Shown here in pieces: positions 15,722 through 25,612 of a DNA stretch of 64,000 nt. How positions within the stretch are numbered: the first letter of the stretch is position 1; each line of letters starts with the position of its first letter. This DNA comes from Parasegetibacter sp. NRK P23 (GTDB lineage Bacteria > Bacteroidota > Bacteroidia > Chitinophagales > Chitinophagaceae). Below the pieces are notes generated by a model. It saw only the letters and a list, made by a program, of their open reading frames with translations, did no database searches and had not been told where the DNA came from. Where the stretch lies: the NCBI RefSeq assembly GCF_023721715.1, contig NZ_JAMDLG010000001.1:3921655-3985654 (forward strand). The letters are read 5' to 3'. The position numbers and the translations under genes are program-made.

Positions 15722-16759
15722 ATGAGTGAGCCGCGTACAGAAATAAACGCTTTGGGAGAGTTTGGACTGATTGAACAACTCACAAGGAACATTGAGATTC
15801 AGAATGCTTCCACTTTATTGGGTGTTGGCGATGATGCCGCCGTGATCGACCATTTCGGGAAGCAAACGGTGATCACCACCGATATGCTGGTGGAAGGCAT
15901 CCACTTCGACCTGATGTACACACCGTTAAAACACCTGGGGTATAAGTCTGTGGTAGTAAACCTCAGCGATGTATACGCGATGAATGCCACGCCCACGCAG
16001 ATTACCTTGAGTATCGCTTTCAGCAACAGGTTCTCCGTGGAAGCGCTGGAAGAATTTTACGAAGGTGTTTACGCCGCCTGTGCACAATATGGCGTTGACC
16101 TGATCGGGGGCGACACTACTTCTTCGCAGAAAGGCTTTATCATTTCCGTTACGGCCATCGGGGAAGTAACCCCCGATACATTTGTAAAACGAAGTACCGC
16201 CAAAAAAGGCGACCTGCTTTGTGTGAGCGGCTACCTTGGGGGCGCTTTCCTGGGGCTCACCCTCCTTGAACGGGAGAAAAAAATATTCATGGAGAATCCG
16301 CAGATTCAGCCCGACCTGGAGAACCAGGATTATATCGTGGGCCGCTTACTGAAGCCGGAGGCCAGGAAAGATATCATCCACTTTTTTGCGGAGAACGACA
16401 TCCTGCCCACCGCCATGATGGACATCAGCGATGGGCTGAGTAGTGAGATCCTGCACATTTGCAAACAGAGTGAACTGGGTTGTGTGCTCTATGAAGAGAA
16501 GATTCCGGTGCACGAGCAGGCCCGCCAGTTTGCGTACAAACTGGAGCTTGACCCCACCGCCTGCGCCCTGAGCGGCGGGGAGGATTATGAACTGGTGTTC
16601 ACCGTTGCCCAATCTGAGTACGATAAGCTTGTCCTGAACGAGCAAATCAGCGTAGTTGGTTATATGACGGAAGTTTCCGAAGGCGCGCACATCATTACCC
16701 GCGGGGGAAACCGTCATGAACTGACTGCTCAGGGGTGGAACGCCTTTAAAGGCGCCTGA
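15722..16759 (+). CDS. thiL: Thiamine-monophosphate kinase
   Basis: The 345-residue enzyme phosphorylates thiamine monophosphate to thiamine diphosphate with ATP, the last step of cofactor synthesis. It shows the AIR synthase-like fold: N-terminal GEFGLIEQL, the metal/ATP motif LLGVGDDAAV, TTDMLVEGIHFDL, the NLSDVYAMNATPTQ segment, LIGGDTTSS, and in the second half MDISDGLSSEI and LSGGEDYELVF. All ThiL signatures are present and the length is normal. A TTG at 15716 also opens the frame, but the ATG at 15722 is preferred. Thiamine diphosphate is the cofactor of the E1 dehydrogenase encoded at 31.0 kb. Confidence 0.95.
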   Translation: MSEPRTEINALGEFGLIEQLTRNIEIQNASTLLGVGDDAAVIDHFGKQTVITTDMLVEGIHFDLMYTPLKHLGYKSVVVNLSDVYAMNATPTQITLSIAFSNRFSVEALEEFYEGVYAACAQYGVDLIGGDTTSSQKGFIISVTAIGEVTPDTFVKRSTAKKGDLLCVSGYLGGAFLGLTLLEREKKIFMENPQIQPDLENQDYIVGRLLKPEARKDIIHFFAENDILPTAMMDISDGLSSEILHICKQSELGCVLYEEKIPVHEQARQFAYKLELDPTACALSGGEDYELVFTVAQSEYDKLVLNEQISVVGYMTEVSEGAHIITRGGNRHELTAQGWNAFKGA

Positions 16760-16790
16760 TAACACGGAGCTGAACCTTATCTTTATACAT

Positions 16791-18323
16791 ATGATCTTAC
16801 GACGGTGTGTTTCCTGTTTGCTGATACTGCTGGCTATGTTGCAACTGGCGAAAGGCCAGCAACAACGGCGACTGCCCGTTTTTACAGCGGAAGCGCTCCG
16901 GCAGGATTTCGAGTTTCTTTACAACGTACTGGAGAAAGCCCACCCAAGTTTGTACTGGTACACCAGTGAGGAAGACCTTCACCGTTATTTTACCTGGTCC
17001 TTCAACAGCATCACCGATTCCATGAATGAAGTACAGTTCAGGAACCTGGTATCGTACGCGGTTTCCAAGATCAGGTGCGGGCATACATTCGTCAGGCCTT
17101 CCAAAGCATTTGGCCGGTATGAGCGCTTCAACAGGGGCAGCCAGTTCCCGTTTAATGTTCGGATATGGAGCGACACCATGGCCGTTAGCCAAAGCTGGCT
17201 CCGTGGCGATTCCGGCCTGCCCAGGGGAACACTGATTACTTCTATTAACGGAAGACCAGTAAAGGAAATACTCCACTCCCTTTACGAGTTCATGCCAATG
17301 GATGGTTATTCCCAAGGCGTGAACGAGATCCGCCTGAGTTATTCTTTCCCTTCTTATTACCGCAATGTTTATGGCACAACTACCGAATTCCAGGTTGGCT
17401 ATACCACATTGAGCGGAGCCACCTTTGAACGGAAGTTCTCTTCGTATAAACCATTTTCCGATTCTTCCCGGAGGCTGCGTCCCGATTCCTCCCCGGTTAA
17501 AAAGCCCCGTCCTCCGAAGGTCCCTGCCAGGCAACGCAAACAAAATCAACTGAAGTCGGCGCGGTCCCTGAGGATAGATACCTTGCACAGAGCGGCCATT
17601 ATGGAAGTGAATACCTTTTCGAACGGGTATAAACTCCGGTCTTTTTTCCGCAAAAGCTTCCGCGAACTCGAGGCGGCTCAACTTAACAACCTTGTGGTGG
17701 ATGTACGCGACAATGGCGGGGGTAACATCCGGAATTATATCCTCCTCACCCGGTACCTGCGGCACACACCTTTTCGGGTGGCCGACACCGTGGCCGCCAT
17801 TACCAAAAAGATGCCCGCCGTAAGGTTTATGGAAGCCGGCTTCCTGAATGACATCTACATGATGTTCTCCGCAAAGAAAATGCGGGATGACCGGTATCAT
17901 TTTCTTTACTTTGAAAAACACCGCTACAAACCCCGGAAGCAGCAACATTTTAACGGCGATCTCTATGTTATCACCAGCGGCCAGACCTTCTCCGCCGCCA
18001 CGCTGTTCGCGTCAGCGCTGAAAGGACAGAAAGGATGCACCATTGTTGGCGAAGAGACCGGCGGCGGCGCATACGGCAACAACGGCATGCTTATTCCAAA
18101 TGTGACGCTTCCCAATACCAGGATACGTGTTACCCTTCCCATTTTTCGCATGGTGATCAACCCGGATAGGGCCCTCAAAGGAAAAGGTGTGCTTCCTGAT
18201 GTGGAGGTGAAACCTTCCGTTCGCTCCATCAGCCTGGGATTGGATTCAAAAATGGAACGCACCCTTCAACTGATTGATGCTCGTCAAAAGAGGACCGGCG
18301 GTTACAGTTCCAGTGAAAAATGA
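16791..18323 (+). CDS. S41 family peptidase (C-terminal processing-like), exported
   Basis: The 510-residue protein has a signal peptide ending near AKGQQQ and an N-terminal helical region (residues 30-120). A short PDZ-like part (GLPRGTLITSINGRPVKEIL) precedes an S41 protease core with VVDVRDNGGGNIRNY and the nucleophile region VITSGQTFSAATLFAS, where the serine follows GQTF. A lysine or similar base would lie about 25 residues on, near GEETGGGAYGNN. S41 enzymes cut periplasmic or outer-membrane proteins. A basic insert (residues 225-255) separates the PDZ-like and core parts. Its last 22 bases overlap the convergent hydrolase gene. Confidence 0.87.
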   Translation: MILRRCVSCLLILLAMLQLAKGQQQRRLPVFTAEALRQDFEFLYNVLEKAHPSLYWYTSEEDLHRYFTWSFNSITDSMNEVQFRNLVSYAVSKIRCGHTFVRPSKAFGRYERFNRGSQFPFNVRIWSDTMAVSQSWLRGDSGLPRGTLITSINGRPVKEILHSLYEFMPMDGYSQGVNEIRLSYSFPSYYRNVYGTTTEFQVGYTTLSGATFERKFSSYKPFSDSSRRLRPDSSPVKKPRPPKVPARQRKQNQLKSARSLRIDTLHRAAIMEVNTFSNGYKLRSFFRKSFRELEAAQLNNLVVDVRDNGGGNIRNYILLTRYLRHTPFRVADTVAAITKKMPAVRFMEAGFLNDIYMMFSAKKMRDDRYHFLYFEKHRYKPRKQQHFNGDLYVITSGQTFSAATLFASALKGQKGCTIVGEETGGGAYGNNGMLIPNVTLPNTRIRVTLPIFRMVINPDRALKGKGVLPDVEVKPSVRSISLGLDSKMERTLQLIDARQKRTGGYSSSEK

Positions 18324-19108
18324 TCCTGGTCTTTCAGGAACGGCAACTTGTTTCTTACCGCTGTCAGCGTTTCGGGCATAAGCGTGAAAGTGGAAACATC
18401 CGGTTTATCTGCCACATGGTGCATTACCTCTCCCATAGGATCAATAAGCATAGAGTCTCCGCTATGGTAAATATTATTCCCATCGTTTCCTATCCTGTTC
18501 ACGCCCGCGACGAAGCACTGGTTTTCTATGGCCCTCGCCTGCAACAGTGTTTTCCATGCGGAACTTCTTCTTTCCGGCCAGTTGGCCACATATAGCATCA
18601 GGTCATATTCGGGGGTGGCCCGCCCCTCTTCATCTTCCATCATCCTGTTTCTGGCCCAGACAGGAAATCGCAGGTCATAACAAACCTGGAGGTTTACTTT
18701 CCACCCGTTCACAGACGCAATCAGCCTTTTCTGGCCGCGGGCATAATGTTCATCCTCACCGGCATAGCCGAAAAGATGGCGTTTGTCGTAATACCCGAAC
18801 TGTCCGTTCGGCAACATCCAGATCATCCTGTTGTAGTACCGCTCCCTTTCCCTGATCATCAGGCTTCCTGTGAGGATGATCCTTTTTTGAGCGGCGATGG
18901 TTTTCATCCAATGAAAGGTTGGGCCATCCATGGACTCCGCCAGTTTTTCCGGCTGCATACTGAAACCGGTGGTGAACATTTCTGGCAGCACCACAAGGTG
19001 AGTGGGTGTTGCTATCGCTTCGATCAATGCCTGGAACCTGTTCCTGTTCGTTTCCGGCTCTTCCCAGGCCAGGTCCTGCTGCATTAATGTTATGGTGAGT
19101 GGTCTCAT
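18302..19108 (-). CDS. Nitrilase-superfamily hydrolase, omega-amidase (YafV-like)
   Basis: The 268-residue enzyme belongs to the carbon-nitrogen hydrolase superfamily. The catalytic triad can be placed at Glu43 (LPEMFTTGFS), Lys109 (GYYDKRHLF) and Cys143 (LQVCYDLRFPVW). The YDKRHLFGYAGE segment and the CYDLRFPVW context match YafV/NIT2-type omega-amidases, which hydrolyse 2-oxoglutaramate or 2-oxosuccinamate in a metabolite-repair or methionine-salvage role. The length is normal. It overlaps the end of the convergent S41 gene by 22 bp and lies 15 bp after recX on the same strand, so recX and this gene are probably one transcript. Confidence 0.88.
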   Translation of the reverse strand: MRPLTITLMQQDLAWEEPETNRNRFQALIEAIATPTHLVVLPEMFTTGFSMQPEKLAESMDGPTFHWMKTIAAQKRIILTGSLMIRERERYYNRMIWMLPNGQFGYYDKRHLFGYAGEDEHYARGQKRLIASVNGWKVNLQVCYDLRFPVWARNRMMEDEEGRATPEYDLMLYVANWPERRSSAWKTLLQARAIENQCFVAGVNRIGNDGNNIYHSGDSMLIDPMGEVMHHVADKPDVSTFTLMPETLTAVRNKLPFLKDQDHFSLEL

Positions 19109-19123
19109 GGTAAATCGTCTTTA

Positions 19124-19627
19124 TTAACTTTCAGCAACCTGCTTTAGGGCATCCTGTACCAGCGCTTGTTCATACCCTTTCTGTAACAGGAAATCCTTAG
19201 CTTTCCTCAACTTCGTGAACCTGTTCTTCTCCCGTTTCAGTTCTTCCCATTTTTTATGGGCCAGTTTTAGCAATGTATCATAATATTCTTCTTCCGGAAT
19301 CTCTTTCAGTGCCTTCCTGATACAATATTCACTCACCTGCCTGCTTTTCAGTTCATATTTAATCTTATTCCTCCCCCATTTCTTCAGCCTGTACCTTCCT
19401 CCTGCAAACTGAATGGCGAACCTTTCTTCATTCAGGTAATTCTCTGTGATCAGGGTGGAGATCAACTCATCCACTTCGTTGGTTCTCAATCCATAGCCGT
19501 ACAACTTTTCCTTTACCTCGGAGTGGCACCGCTCCTGGTAAGCGCAAAAGTGTTTCAGTTTCTGAAAAGCCTGTTCTTTGGTGAGCTTTTCCTTTTTTTT
19601 ATCTTTTTGCCCGTCTTCGTCCCACAT
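19124..19627 (-). CDS. recX: Regulatory protein RecX
   Basis: The 167-residue protein has the three-helix repeats of RecX, the modulator that caps or inhibits RecA filaments. Examples are QAFQKLKHFCAYQERCHSEV with GYGLRTNEVDELI, TENYLNEERFAIQFAGG with KKWGRNKIKYELKSRQVSE, and RFTKLRKAKDFLLQKGY. An in-frame extension reaches 19741, but the promoter at 19665-19695 would place the transcript start near 19658. That leaves the ATG at 19627 (MWDEDGQKD) as the likely start. recA is not nearby. The omega-amidase gene follows. Confidence 0.9.
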   Translation of the reverse strand: MWDEDGQKDKKKEKLTKEQAFQKLKHFCAYQERCHSEVKEKLYGYGLRTNEVDELISTLITENYLNEERFAIQFAGGRYRLKKWGRNKIKYELKSRQVSEYCIRKALKEIPEEEYYDTLLKLAHKKWEELKREKNRFTKLRKAKDFLLQKGYEQALVQDALKQVAES

Positions 19628-19664
19628 GGTTAACAAATGAAATGATCCCGCCTTCAATTCCATA

Positions 19665-19695
19665 CAAATGTACGCCCGGCATTTTTCCCCGACAA
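19665..19695 (-). promoter_or_regulatory. recX promoter
   Basis: On the minus strand a -33 TTG (19693-19695) is followed by 20 nt and an exact -7 box TACATTTG (19665-19672). It decides the recX start by excluding the upstream in-frame ATGs. Confidence 0.65.
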
Positions 19696-19768
19696 TCGTG
19701 TTTTCACCGTTTCCGCACCGTTTTTTCACCGCTCTTCCCAACGCCAGTACTTATAGACATCTGAATCT

Positions 19769-19776
19769 TATATTTG
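19769..19776 (+). promoter_or_regulatory. -7 element of the tricorn-like protease gene
   Basis: TATATTTG matches the TAnnTTTG consensus exactly, 19 bp upstream of the ATG at 19796. A clear -33 element is not seen. Confidence 0.5.
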
Positions 19777-19795
19777 TTAACTAACATACCTATAC

Positions 19796-22700
19796 ATGAG
19801 ATACTTACTGCTGATGGCGGCTTGTACGCTGCTTTCCGTGGCCACTTCCGCGCAAATGGAAGCTTCATGGCTGCGTTATCCCGCAATCTCCCCAGACGGT
19901 TCAACCATTGTTTTTACGTATAAGGGTGACCTTTACACCGTGCCTGTTGGCGGCGGAAGGGCTTACCCGCTGACCCAGCACGAGGCGCAGGATTTTATGC
20001 CTGTATGGAGTCGCGATGGCAAAACGATCGCTTTTGCATCGGACCGGTACGGCAATTTCGATGTGTTCAGCATTCCGGCTACGGGCGGAACGCCCACCCG
20101 ACTGACCTGGCATTCCGGGCAGGAATATCCATATTCGTTCAGTCCTGATGACAAGTATATTTATTTCGGCGGATCGCGGCAGGAAGACCTGGCTTCCAAC
20201 CGCCAGTTCCCTGCGGCCTATCAGCCGGAACTATACAGGGTTGCGGCAAAAGGAGGAAGGGTGGAACTTTTTCTGACTACCCCTGCAGAAGACATCAGTT
20301 GGAGCCGCGATGGAAAGAAAATGCTTTACCACGATAAAAAAGGGCAGGAAAACCAGTGGAGAAAACACCATACTTCTTCCGTGGCAAGGGATCTCTGGTT
20401 GTACGAGCCCGCATCGGATAAGCATACGAAGCTTACAACATTTGCCGGAGAAGACAGAACGCCTCATTTTACCGCTGGCGAAAAGGAAATCGTTTACCTC
20501 AGTGAAGAGAACGGCTCTTTCAACGTGTTCAGCATGGGGCCCGGGAGCGGGTCGGGTAAAGCGCTCACGTCTTTTAAGGACCACCCGGTCCGTTTTTTAA
20601 CCGTGGCCGATAATGGTACTTTATCTTATGGTTATAACGGTCATTTATACATTCAGCGACCCGGTGAAGAACCCCGTAAATTGTCCGTGTTAATCACTGC
20701 TGATGATAAATCTAATCCGGAAAAACTAATGCCCGTAAACGGCGGTGCCGGCGATCTCTCGGTTTCTCCCAATGGGAAGGAGGTGGCTTTTATCGTACGG
20801 GGAGAAGTGTTTGTGAGTTCGGTGGATGGCGGAACAACAAAAAGGATTACGAATACAACGGAACCTGAACGATCCGTAAGTTTTTCCCCTGATGGCAAAA
20901 AACTGGTTTACGCCAGTGAAAGAAATGGCTCCTGGAAGATTTATGAAACGAAGATAGTACGGGAAGAAGAAGCTTACTTTTCTCACGCCACCCTTTTGAA
21001 GGAAGAAGCCATCATCGCCAACAACAAAGAAAATTACCAGCCGGAATATTCTCCGGATGGCAAGGAGATCGCTTTTATCGAAGAACGAAACCATCTTAAG
21101 GTGTACAACATCGCATCCAAACAGGTACGCACCTTGCTCAATTCAGATCAGTTGTTTTCCATGCGCGACAATGATCAGTATTTTACCTGGAGCCCGGACA
21201 GTAAATGGATCCTTTTTGAATACAGTGAAAAAACGGTGTGGAGCGGGGAAATCGGACTGATCGCCGCGGACGGAAAGGGCGGTATCAATAACCTGTCCCG
21301 CAGCGGGTACAACGATGGATACGCACATTGGGCCATGGGTGGCAAGATGGTTTTCTGGACCAGCAACAGGGACGGCCTGCGCAGTTTCGCCAACAGCGGG
21401 GGCTCTCAATCGGATGTGTACGGACTTTTCCTGGACGCCGATGCCTGGGAGCGTTTCCGTTTTACTAAAGAAGAAGCCGCGCTGGCAAAGGAACAGGATG
21501 AAAAGGCGGCCAAGGATTCTACCAAAAAGAAAGAGAAAAAAGATACCCTGCTCAAATTCGACCTGGATGGCATTCCTTACCGGAAAGCACGACTCACTCT
21601 GCATTCTTCCAGTCTGGCAGATGCTGCGCTGAGTAAAGATGGCGAGACTTTATACTACCTTGCGCGTTTTGAAAAAGGCTACAACCTCTGGAGTACCAAC
21701 CTTCGCACCAAAGAAACGAAAATGATCGCCCCGCTGAACGCCGGTTCAGGGTCGCTCACCTGGGACAAGGAGCAGAAAACCCTTTTCATCCTCGCCGAAG
21801 GCAGGATCAGTAAACTCGATCCGGCAACGGGTAAACAGGAGCCGGTTTCCATCAGCGGTGAAATGACCGTGGACCTGGCGCAGGAACGCAAGGTAATGTT
21901 CGACCATGTGTGGCGCAGGACCAAAACAACATTTTATACCGCCGGGTATCATGGCGCCGACTGGGAAAAACTTGGAAAAGCTTATGAAGCGTATCTTCCG
22001 CATATTGGAAATGCCTTTGAGTTCTCAGAAATGCTCAGTGAGTTACTGGGTGAGCTGAACGTTTCGCATAGTGGTTCCAGTTATTATTCGGCTAACCCGC
22101 TGGGTGATGCCACCGCTTCATTGGGCGTATTTTACGATCCAGCTTATAAAGGAGAGGGCGTTAAGGTGCAGGAGGTAATTAAAGAAGGACCGCTGGATAA
22201 GCCTATGCTGAATATTACGCCCGGCACCATCATTTTAAATATTGATGGCGCACCCATCTCTGCGGATACAGATTTCGCCCGTTACCTGAACAGAAAAGCA
22301 GGCAAGTATATTTTACTCACGGTTACCGATGGAAAAACACGGAGAGAATTACGTGTAAAACCCATATCACTTGGAGAGGAAAATTCTTTGCTCTACAAAA
22401 GATGGGTGCGCAGGAACCAGGATGAAGTGGACAGGTTAAGCAACGGACAACTGGGTTATGTACATGTTCCCGGCATGAACGATGGCGCTTACCGCACCAC
22501 CTATGATGACGCGATGGGCAAATACGCGACACGCAAAGGACTGGTGGTGGATACCCGCAACAACGGCGGCGGCGATCTTGTTGCCGACCTGGCCATGTTC
22601 CTCAGTGGAAAAAGATTCCTGGAATACACCACCGATAACCGTGTGGTTACCTACGAACCTACGTTCCGCTGGACAAAGCCCTCCATAGCGCTGGCCAACG

Positions 22701-22999
22701 AATCCAATTACAGCGATGGACACTGTTTCGCATTCAGCTACCGTGATCTTCAACTGGGTAAACTGGTGGGGATGCCCGTTCCGGGAACCTGTACTTTCGC
22801 AGGATGGGAAACATTGCAGGACAATAGTGTTCGCTGGGGCGCGCCACCATTGGGTGTAAAAAGCATGAGCGGAAAATACCTGGAGAACCTGCAAACCGAG
22901 CCCGACATTAAACTGATGAACGAGTACCAGCAGGTTGGAAAAGGGAAGGACCAGCAACTGGAAAGGGCCGTGGCCGAATTGATGAAAGAACTCCATTAA
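19796..22999 (+). CDS. Tricorn-like S41 protease with WD40-type beta-propeller repeats
   Basis: The 1067-residue exported protein has a signal peptide (cleavage near TSAQM). Long PD40/beta-propeller repeats follow (for example YPAISPDGSTIVFTYKGDLY, MPVWSRDGKTIAFASDRYG, FSPDGKKLVYASERNG, QPEYSPDGKEIAFIEER). A linker, a PDZ domain (about 785-855, GEGVKVQEVIKEGP, GTIILNIDGAPI) and a C-terminal S41 core complete it (LVVDTRNNGGGDLVADLA near residue 915 and the serine region ESNYSDGHCFAFS). Tricorn-type enzymes degrade peptides to short products. Here an export signal places it in the periplasm or outer surface. The stop overlaps by 4 bp that of the convergent aspartyl protease. Confidence 0.9.
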   Translation: MRYLLLMAACTLLSVATSAQMEASWLRYPAISPDGSTIVFTYKGDLYTVPVGGGRAYPLTQHEAQDFMPVWSRDGKTIAFASDRYGNFDVFSIPATGGTPTRLTWHSGQEYPYSFSPDDKYIYFGGSRQEDLASNRQFPAAYQPELYRVAAKGGRVELFLTTPAEDISWSRDGKKMLYHDKKGQENQWRKHHTSSVARDLWLYEPASDKHTKLTTFAGEDRTPHFTAGEKEIVYLSEENGSFNVFSMGPGSGSGKALTSFKDHPVRFLTVADNGTLSYGYNGHLYIQRPGEEPRKLSVLITADDKSNPEKLMPVNGGAGDLSVSPNGKEVAFIVRGEVFVSSVDGGTTKRITNTTEPERSVSFSPDGKKLVYASERNGSWKIYETKIVREEEAYFSHATLLKEEAIIANNKENYQPEYSPDGKEIAFIEERNHLKVYNIASKQVRTLLNSDQLFSMRDNDQYFTWSPDSKWILFEYSEKTVWSGEIGLIAADGKGGINNLSRSGYNDGYAHWAMGGKMVFWTSNRDGLRSFANSGGSQSDVYGLFLDADAWERFRFTKEEAALAKEQDEKAAKDSTKKKEKKDTLLKFDLDGIPYRKARLTLHSSSLADAALSKDGETLYYLARFEKGYNLWSTNLRTKETKMIAPLNAGSGSLTWDKEQKTLFILAEGRISKLDPATGKQEPVSISGEMTVDLAQERKVMFDHVWRRTKTTFYTAGYHGADWEKLGKAYEAYLPHIGNAFEFSEMLSELLGELNVSHSGSSYYSANPLGDATASLGVFYDPAYKGEGVKVQEVIKEGPLDKPMLNITPGTIILNIDGAPISADTDFARYLNRKAGKYILLTVTDGKTRRELRVKPISLGEENSLLYKRWVRRNQDEVDRLSNGQLGYVHVPGMNDGAYRTTYDDAMGKYATRKGLVVDTRNNGGGDLVADLAMFLSGKRFLEYTTDNRVVTYEPTFRWTKPSIALANESNYSDGHCFAFSYRDLQLGKLVGMPVPGTCTFAGWETLQDNSVRWGAPPLGVKSMSGKYLENLQTEPDIKLMNEYQQVGKGKDQQLERAVAELMKELH

Positions 23000-24192
23000 C
23001 GCCTTCTGAGAATATTCCTGGGTTTGATGTACAGTTCCAGCACATTGCCGTCCCGCATCACGATCACCCTTATGCGTGAATTGGTTTGTTGCAGCATGGT
23101 TTTATAGGTGAGAATATCTTTGTTGATCACATTTCCGACCCCTAAAATATAGTCGCCGGGCCTGAAGCCAGCCTTCTCGCCCGGCGATCCCGGTAATACG
23201 TCTACCACTTCAATTTTCTCATCGATGTAATAAATTCCAAGTCCGGTGTAAGAGTAGTCGAAGGCTTCTCTGAAATGCGTATTGGGTGTGAGGTAGAATT
23301 CTCTACGGGGATAATTCAGGATCACGTTAAACCGGCGCAGCAGGTCGTTCCCCAGCAGTCCGCCCAGGAAAGGGTAGGAGGTGACATTGTATTCGTCATC
23401 AAAAACGTAAGCCGGTACGTTTTTAAACTTGTACGGTCCCAGTTTTACTTCTTTTACAGCGGTCAGTTCCATATTGATTTTTCCGCCGAGTCCCTCTCCC
23501 TGGGTTAAAACACGTGGCCTTTTGCGTGAAATAAACATACTGTCGTCGGTGAATTCTTTGGAGAAAAGCATGCACAATCCCGCCCCGGTATCGAAGTAAT
23601 ACCTGGCTAGAATGCTGTGTTCATCTTTCACCCGTACCTGCATGATAGGTAAACTGGTGATGAGCGGGCGGTACATGAAGCCGCCTTTGGGATACCGGAA
23701 AATGCCGGGGGTATGGAAATCCATCCAGGAACTGTCGTAGTTGATGTTTACCACATACCTGCTGAGTACGCTGTAACCGATGATGCCATCGATCTTGATG
23801 CCGTAAACACTGGTGAGCAGGTCATAGTCGTTGATGTGGAAATTCAGACTGTCCACGCTTAGTCCGGGAAGATGAAGCTTGTTGTTGTTCGCAAAACTTA
23901 CTTTTTTGATGCCACCCAGGCCGCGTATGGTTCTTTCTGAAGGGGTAAGCGGGAGATTAAGTTTATGGTGCGTGGCAGAGTCGAGGGATATGCCGCCACT
24001 GCCGGTATCCAGGATAAAATGCAGGCTGTCGGGGTGGTTGTTGATGGTGGCTTTCAGAATAACAATACCGCCGCTCAGTAACCTGAACGGCACGCGGGCG
24101 ATCTTGCGGGCAGGTGGGGGAACAAACTCTTCCTGCGCCTTTCCTTCCACCCACAACGCCAGCAGCACCAGTAAAAAGGCAAGCTTTTTCAT
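22996..24192 (-). CDS. Retropepsin-like aspartyl protease with PDZ domain
   Basis: The 398-residue exported protein has two aspartyl protease lobes with DTG motifs: FILDTGSGGISLD near residue 60 and YYFDTGAGLCMLFS near residue 205. Two DTG-containing lobes in one chain suggest an internal dimer like pepsin. A C-terminal PDZ domain follows (about 315-385, GEKAGFRPGDYILGVGN, then MLQQTNSRIRVIVM). The signal peptide ends after WVEGKAQ. The cellular substrate is unknown, and such proteins are common in Bacteroidota. Two proteases on opposite strands end at the same place, 22996-22999. Confidence 0.87.
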   Translation of the reverse strand: MKKLAFLLVLLALWVEGKAQEEFVPPPARKIARVPFRLLSGGIVILKATINNHPDSLHFILDTGSGGISLDSATHHKLNLPLTPSERTIRGLGGIKKVSFANNNKLHLPGLSVDSLNFHINDYDLLTSVYGIKIDGIIGYSVLSRYVVNINYDSSWMDFHTPGIFRYPKGGFMYRPLITSLPIMQVRVKDEHSILARYYFDTGAGLCMLFSKEFTDDSMFISRKRPRVLTQGEGLGGKINMELTAVKEVKLGPYKFKNVPAYVFDDEYNVTSYPFLGGLLGNDLLRRFNVILNYPRREFYLTPNTHFREAFDYSYTGLGIYYIDEKIEVVDVLPGSPGEKAGFRPGDYILGVGNVINKDILTYKTMLQQTNSRIRVIVMRDGNVLELYIKPRNILRRR

Positions 24193-24240
24193 GTTCCTGA
24201 ATATACATATTTCCCGCTACAATGGCAATTTTCAACGGAA

Positions 24241-24272
24241 TTGCGTCGGCTCATGCAACTGTGTTATTTTTG
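24241..24272 (+). promoter_or_regulatory. mqnC promoter
   Basis: A -33 TTG (24241-24243), a 21-nt spacer and an exact -7 box TATTTTTG (24265-24272) lie 23 bp before the ATG at 24296. It sits between the two divergent genes. Confidence 0.65.
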
Positions 24273-24295
24273 TGCGGAAACAGAAATTGAAACTG

Positions 24296-25420
24296 ATGAA
24301 CCTGGCCGATCTATACCAAAAAGCACTGAACTTTGAATTTCTTTCCGTGGATGAAGGTGTGTTCCTGTTTGAGCAGGCGCCTTTAACTGAACTGATGCTG
24401 GTGGCGGATGAACTGCGAAAGAAGCAGGTACCGCATGGGAAAGTGACCTGGATCATTGACCGGAACCTGAACACCACGAATGTGTGCGTGGCCAATTGTA
24501 AATTCTGTAATTTCTACCGGATACCCGGTCATGCCGAGGCCTACATCACCGATATTGAAACCTACAAACAAAAGATTGATGAGACCATCCGCTATGGCGG
24601 CGAACAGCTTTTGTTGCAGGGGGGGCACCATCCGGAACTTGGACTGGCGTTCTACACCGATCTTTTCCGGCAGCTCAAGCAACTTTATCCTAACGTAAAG
24701 CTGCATGCGCTTGGTCCGCCCGAAGTGGCCCATATCTGTAAACTGGAAAAAATGAGCCACCGCGAGGTACTCCTCGCCCTAAAAGAATCGGGGCTGGATA
24801 GCCTGCCGGGTCCTGGCGCTGAAATACTCACCGACCGCGTTCGCCGCCTGATCTCCAAAGGAAAATGCGGTTCCCAGGAATGGCTCGATATCATGCACGA
24901 GGCCCATAAACTGGACATCACCACTTCCGCCACCATGATGTTCGGTCATGTGGAAACGGTACGCGAAAGGTTCGAGCACCTGGAGAAAATCCGGGAAGTG
25001 CAATCAAGGAAGCCGGAACACGCGAAGGGTTTTATCGCCTTCATTCCCTGGACCTTCCAGGACGTGGACACCTTGCTGGCCCGCATCCGTGGCGTGCACA
25101 ACCTTTCCACGCCGGAGGAATACATCCGCATGATCGCCATGAGCCGCATCATGCTGCCCAATGTGAAGAACATCCAGGCCTCCTGGCTCACCGTTGGAAA
25201 ACAGACCGCACAAATCTGCCTGCAGGCGGGCGCTAACGATTTCGGCAGCATCATGATCGAAGAAAATGTGGTGTCCGCCGCCGGAGCGCCGCACAGGTTC
25301 ACCAGCCGCAGTATCCAGGAAGCCATCCGGGAAGCGGGATTTGAGCCACAGTTGCGGAACCAGCAATATGAGTTCAGGGCCATCCCGGAAACAATGGAAG
25401 AGCAGGTGATCAATTATTAA
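24296..25420 (+). CDS. mqnC: Cyclic dehypoxanthine futalosine synthase (radical SAM)
   Basis: The 374-residue radical SAM enzyme closes dehypoxanthine futalosine into the cyclic form in the futalosine menaquinone pathway. Its CxxxCxxC cluster motif is Cys64, Cys68 and Cys71 (NVCVANCKFCNFY). The radical SAM barrel shows QLLLQGGHHPELGLAFY and LHALGPPEVAHI. The C-terminal half contains TSATMMFGHVETVRER and ANDFGSIMIEENVVSAAGA. The GGHHPELG segment and the CxxxCxxC context fit MqnC better than MqnE. The frame runs open to 23879, but the start at 24296 gives the family N-terminus and follows the promoter. Menaquinol made by this route would feed alternative complex III. Confidence 0.93.
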   Translation: MNLADLYQKALNFEFLSVDEGVFLFEQAPLTELMLVADELRKKQVPHGKVTWIIDRNLNTTNVCVANCKFCNFYRIPGHAEAYITDIETYKQKIDETIRYGGEQLLLQGGHHPELGLAFYTDLFRQLKQLYPNVKLHALGPPEVAHICKLEKMSHREVLLALKESGLDSLPGPGAEILTDRVRRLISKGKCGSQEWLDIMHEAHKLDITTSATMMFGHVETVRERFEHLEKIREVQSRKPEHAKGFIAFIPWTFQDVDTLLARIRGVHNLSTPEEYIRMIAMSRIMLPNVKNIQASWLTVGKQTAQICLQAGANDFGSIMIEENVVSAAGAPHRFTSRSIQEAIREAGFEPQLRNQQYEFRAIPETMEEQVINY

Positions 25421-25612
25421 TGAATAATTTGTTTGTTGAAAGCACCCATGTCGAAGGCAAAGAATGGGGTGCATAACTATTTTGCCTATGCGAATTAAAT
25501 TCTCTGGATGAATATTTTTCATGCTGCATATAATTCGTATTTTCCCGCTGGTCAGTCCATTTCCTATTAATAACCGGTGCTCCGTTCCCAAACCTTAAAC
25601 CCGGATTGACCT

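Noticed and set aside
16797-17948. A 383-residue minus-strand open frame opposite the S41 peptidase gene
   Set aside because: The plus-strand protein has clear signal peptide and catalytic motifs; the antisense frame has none.
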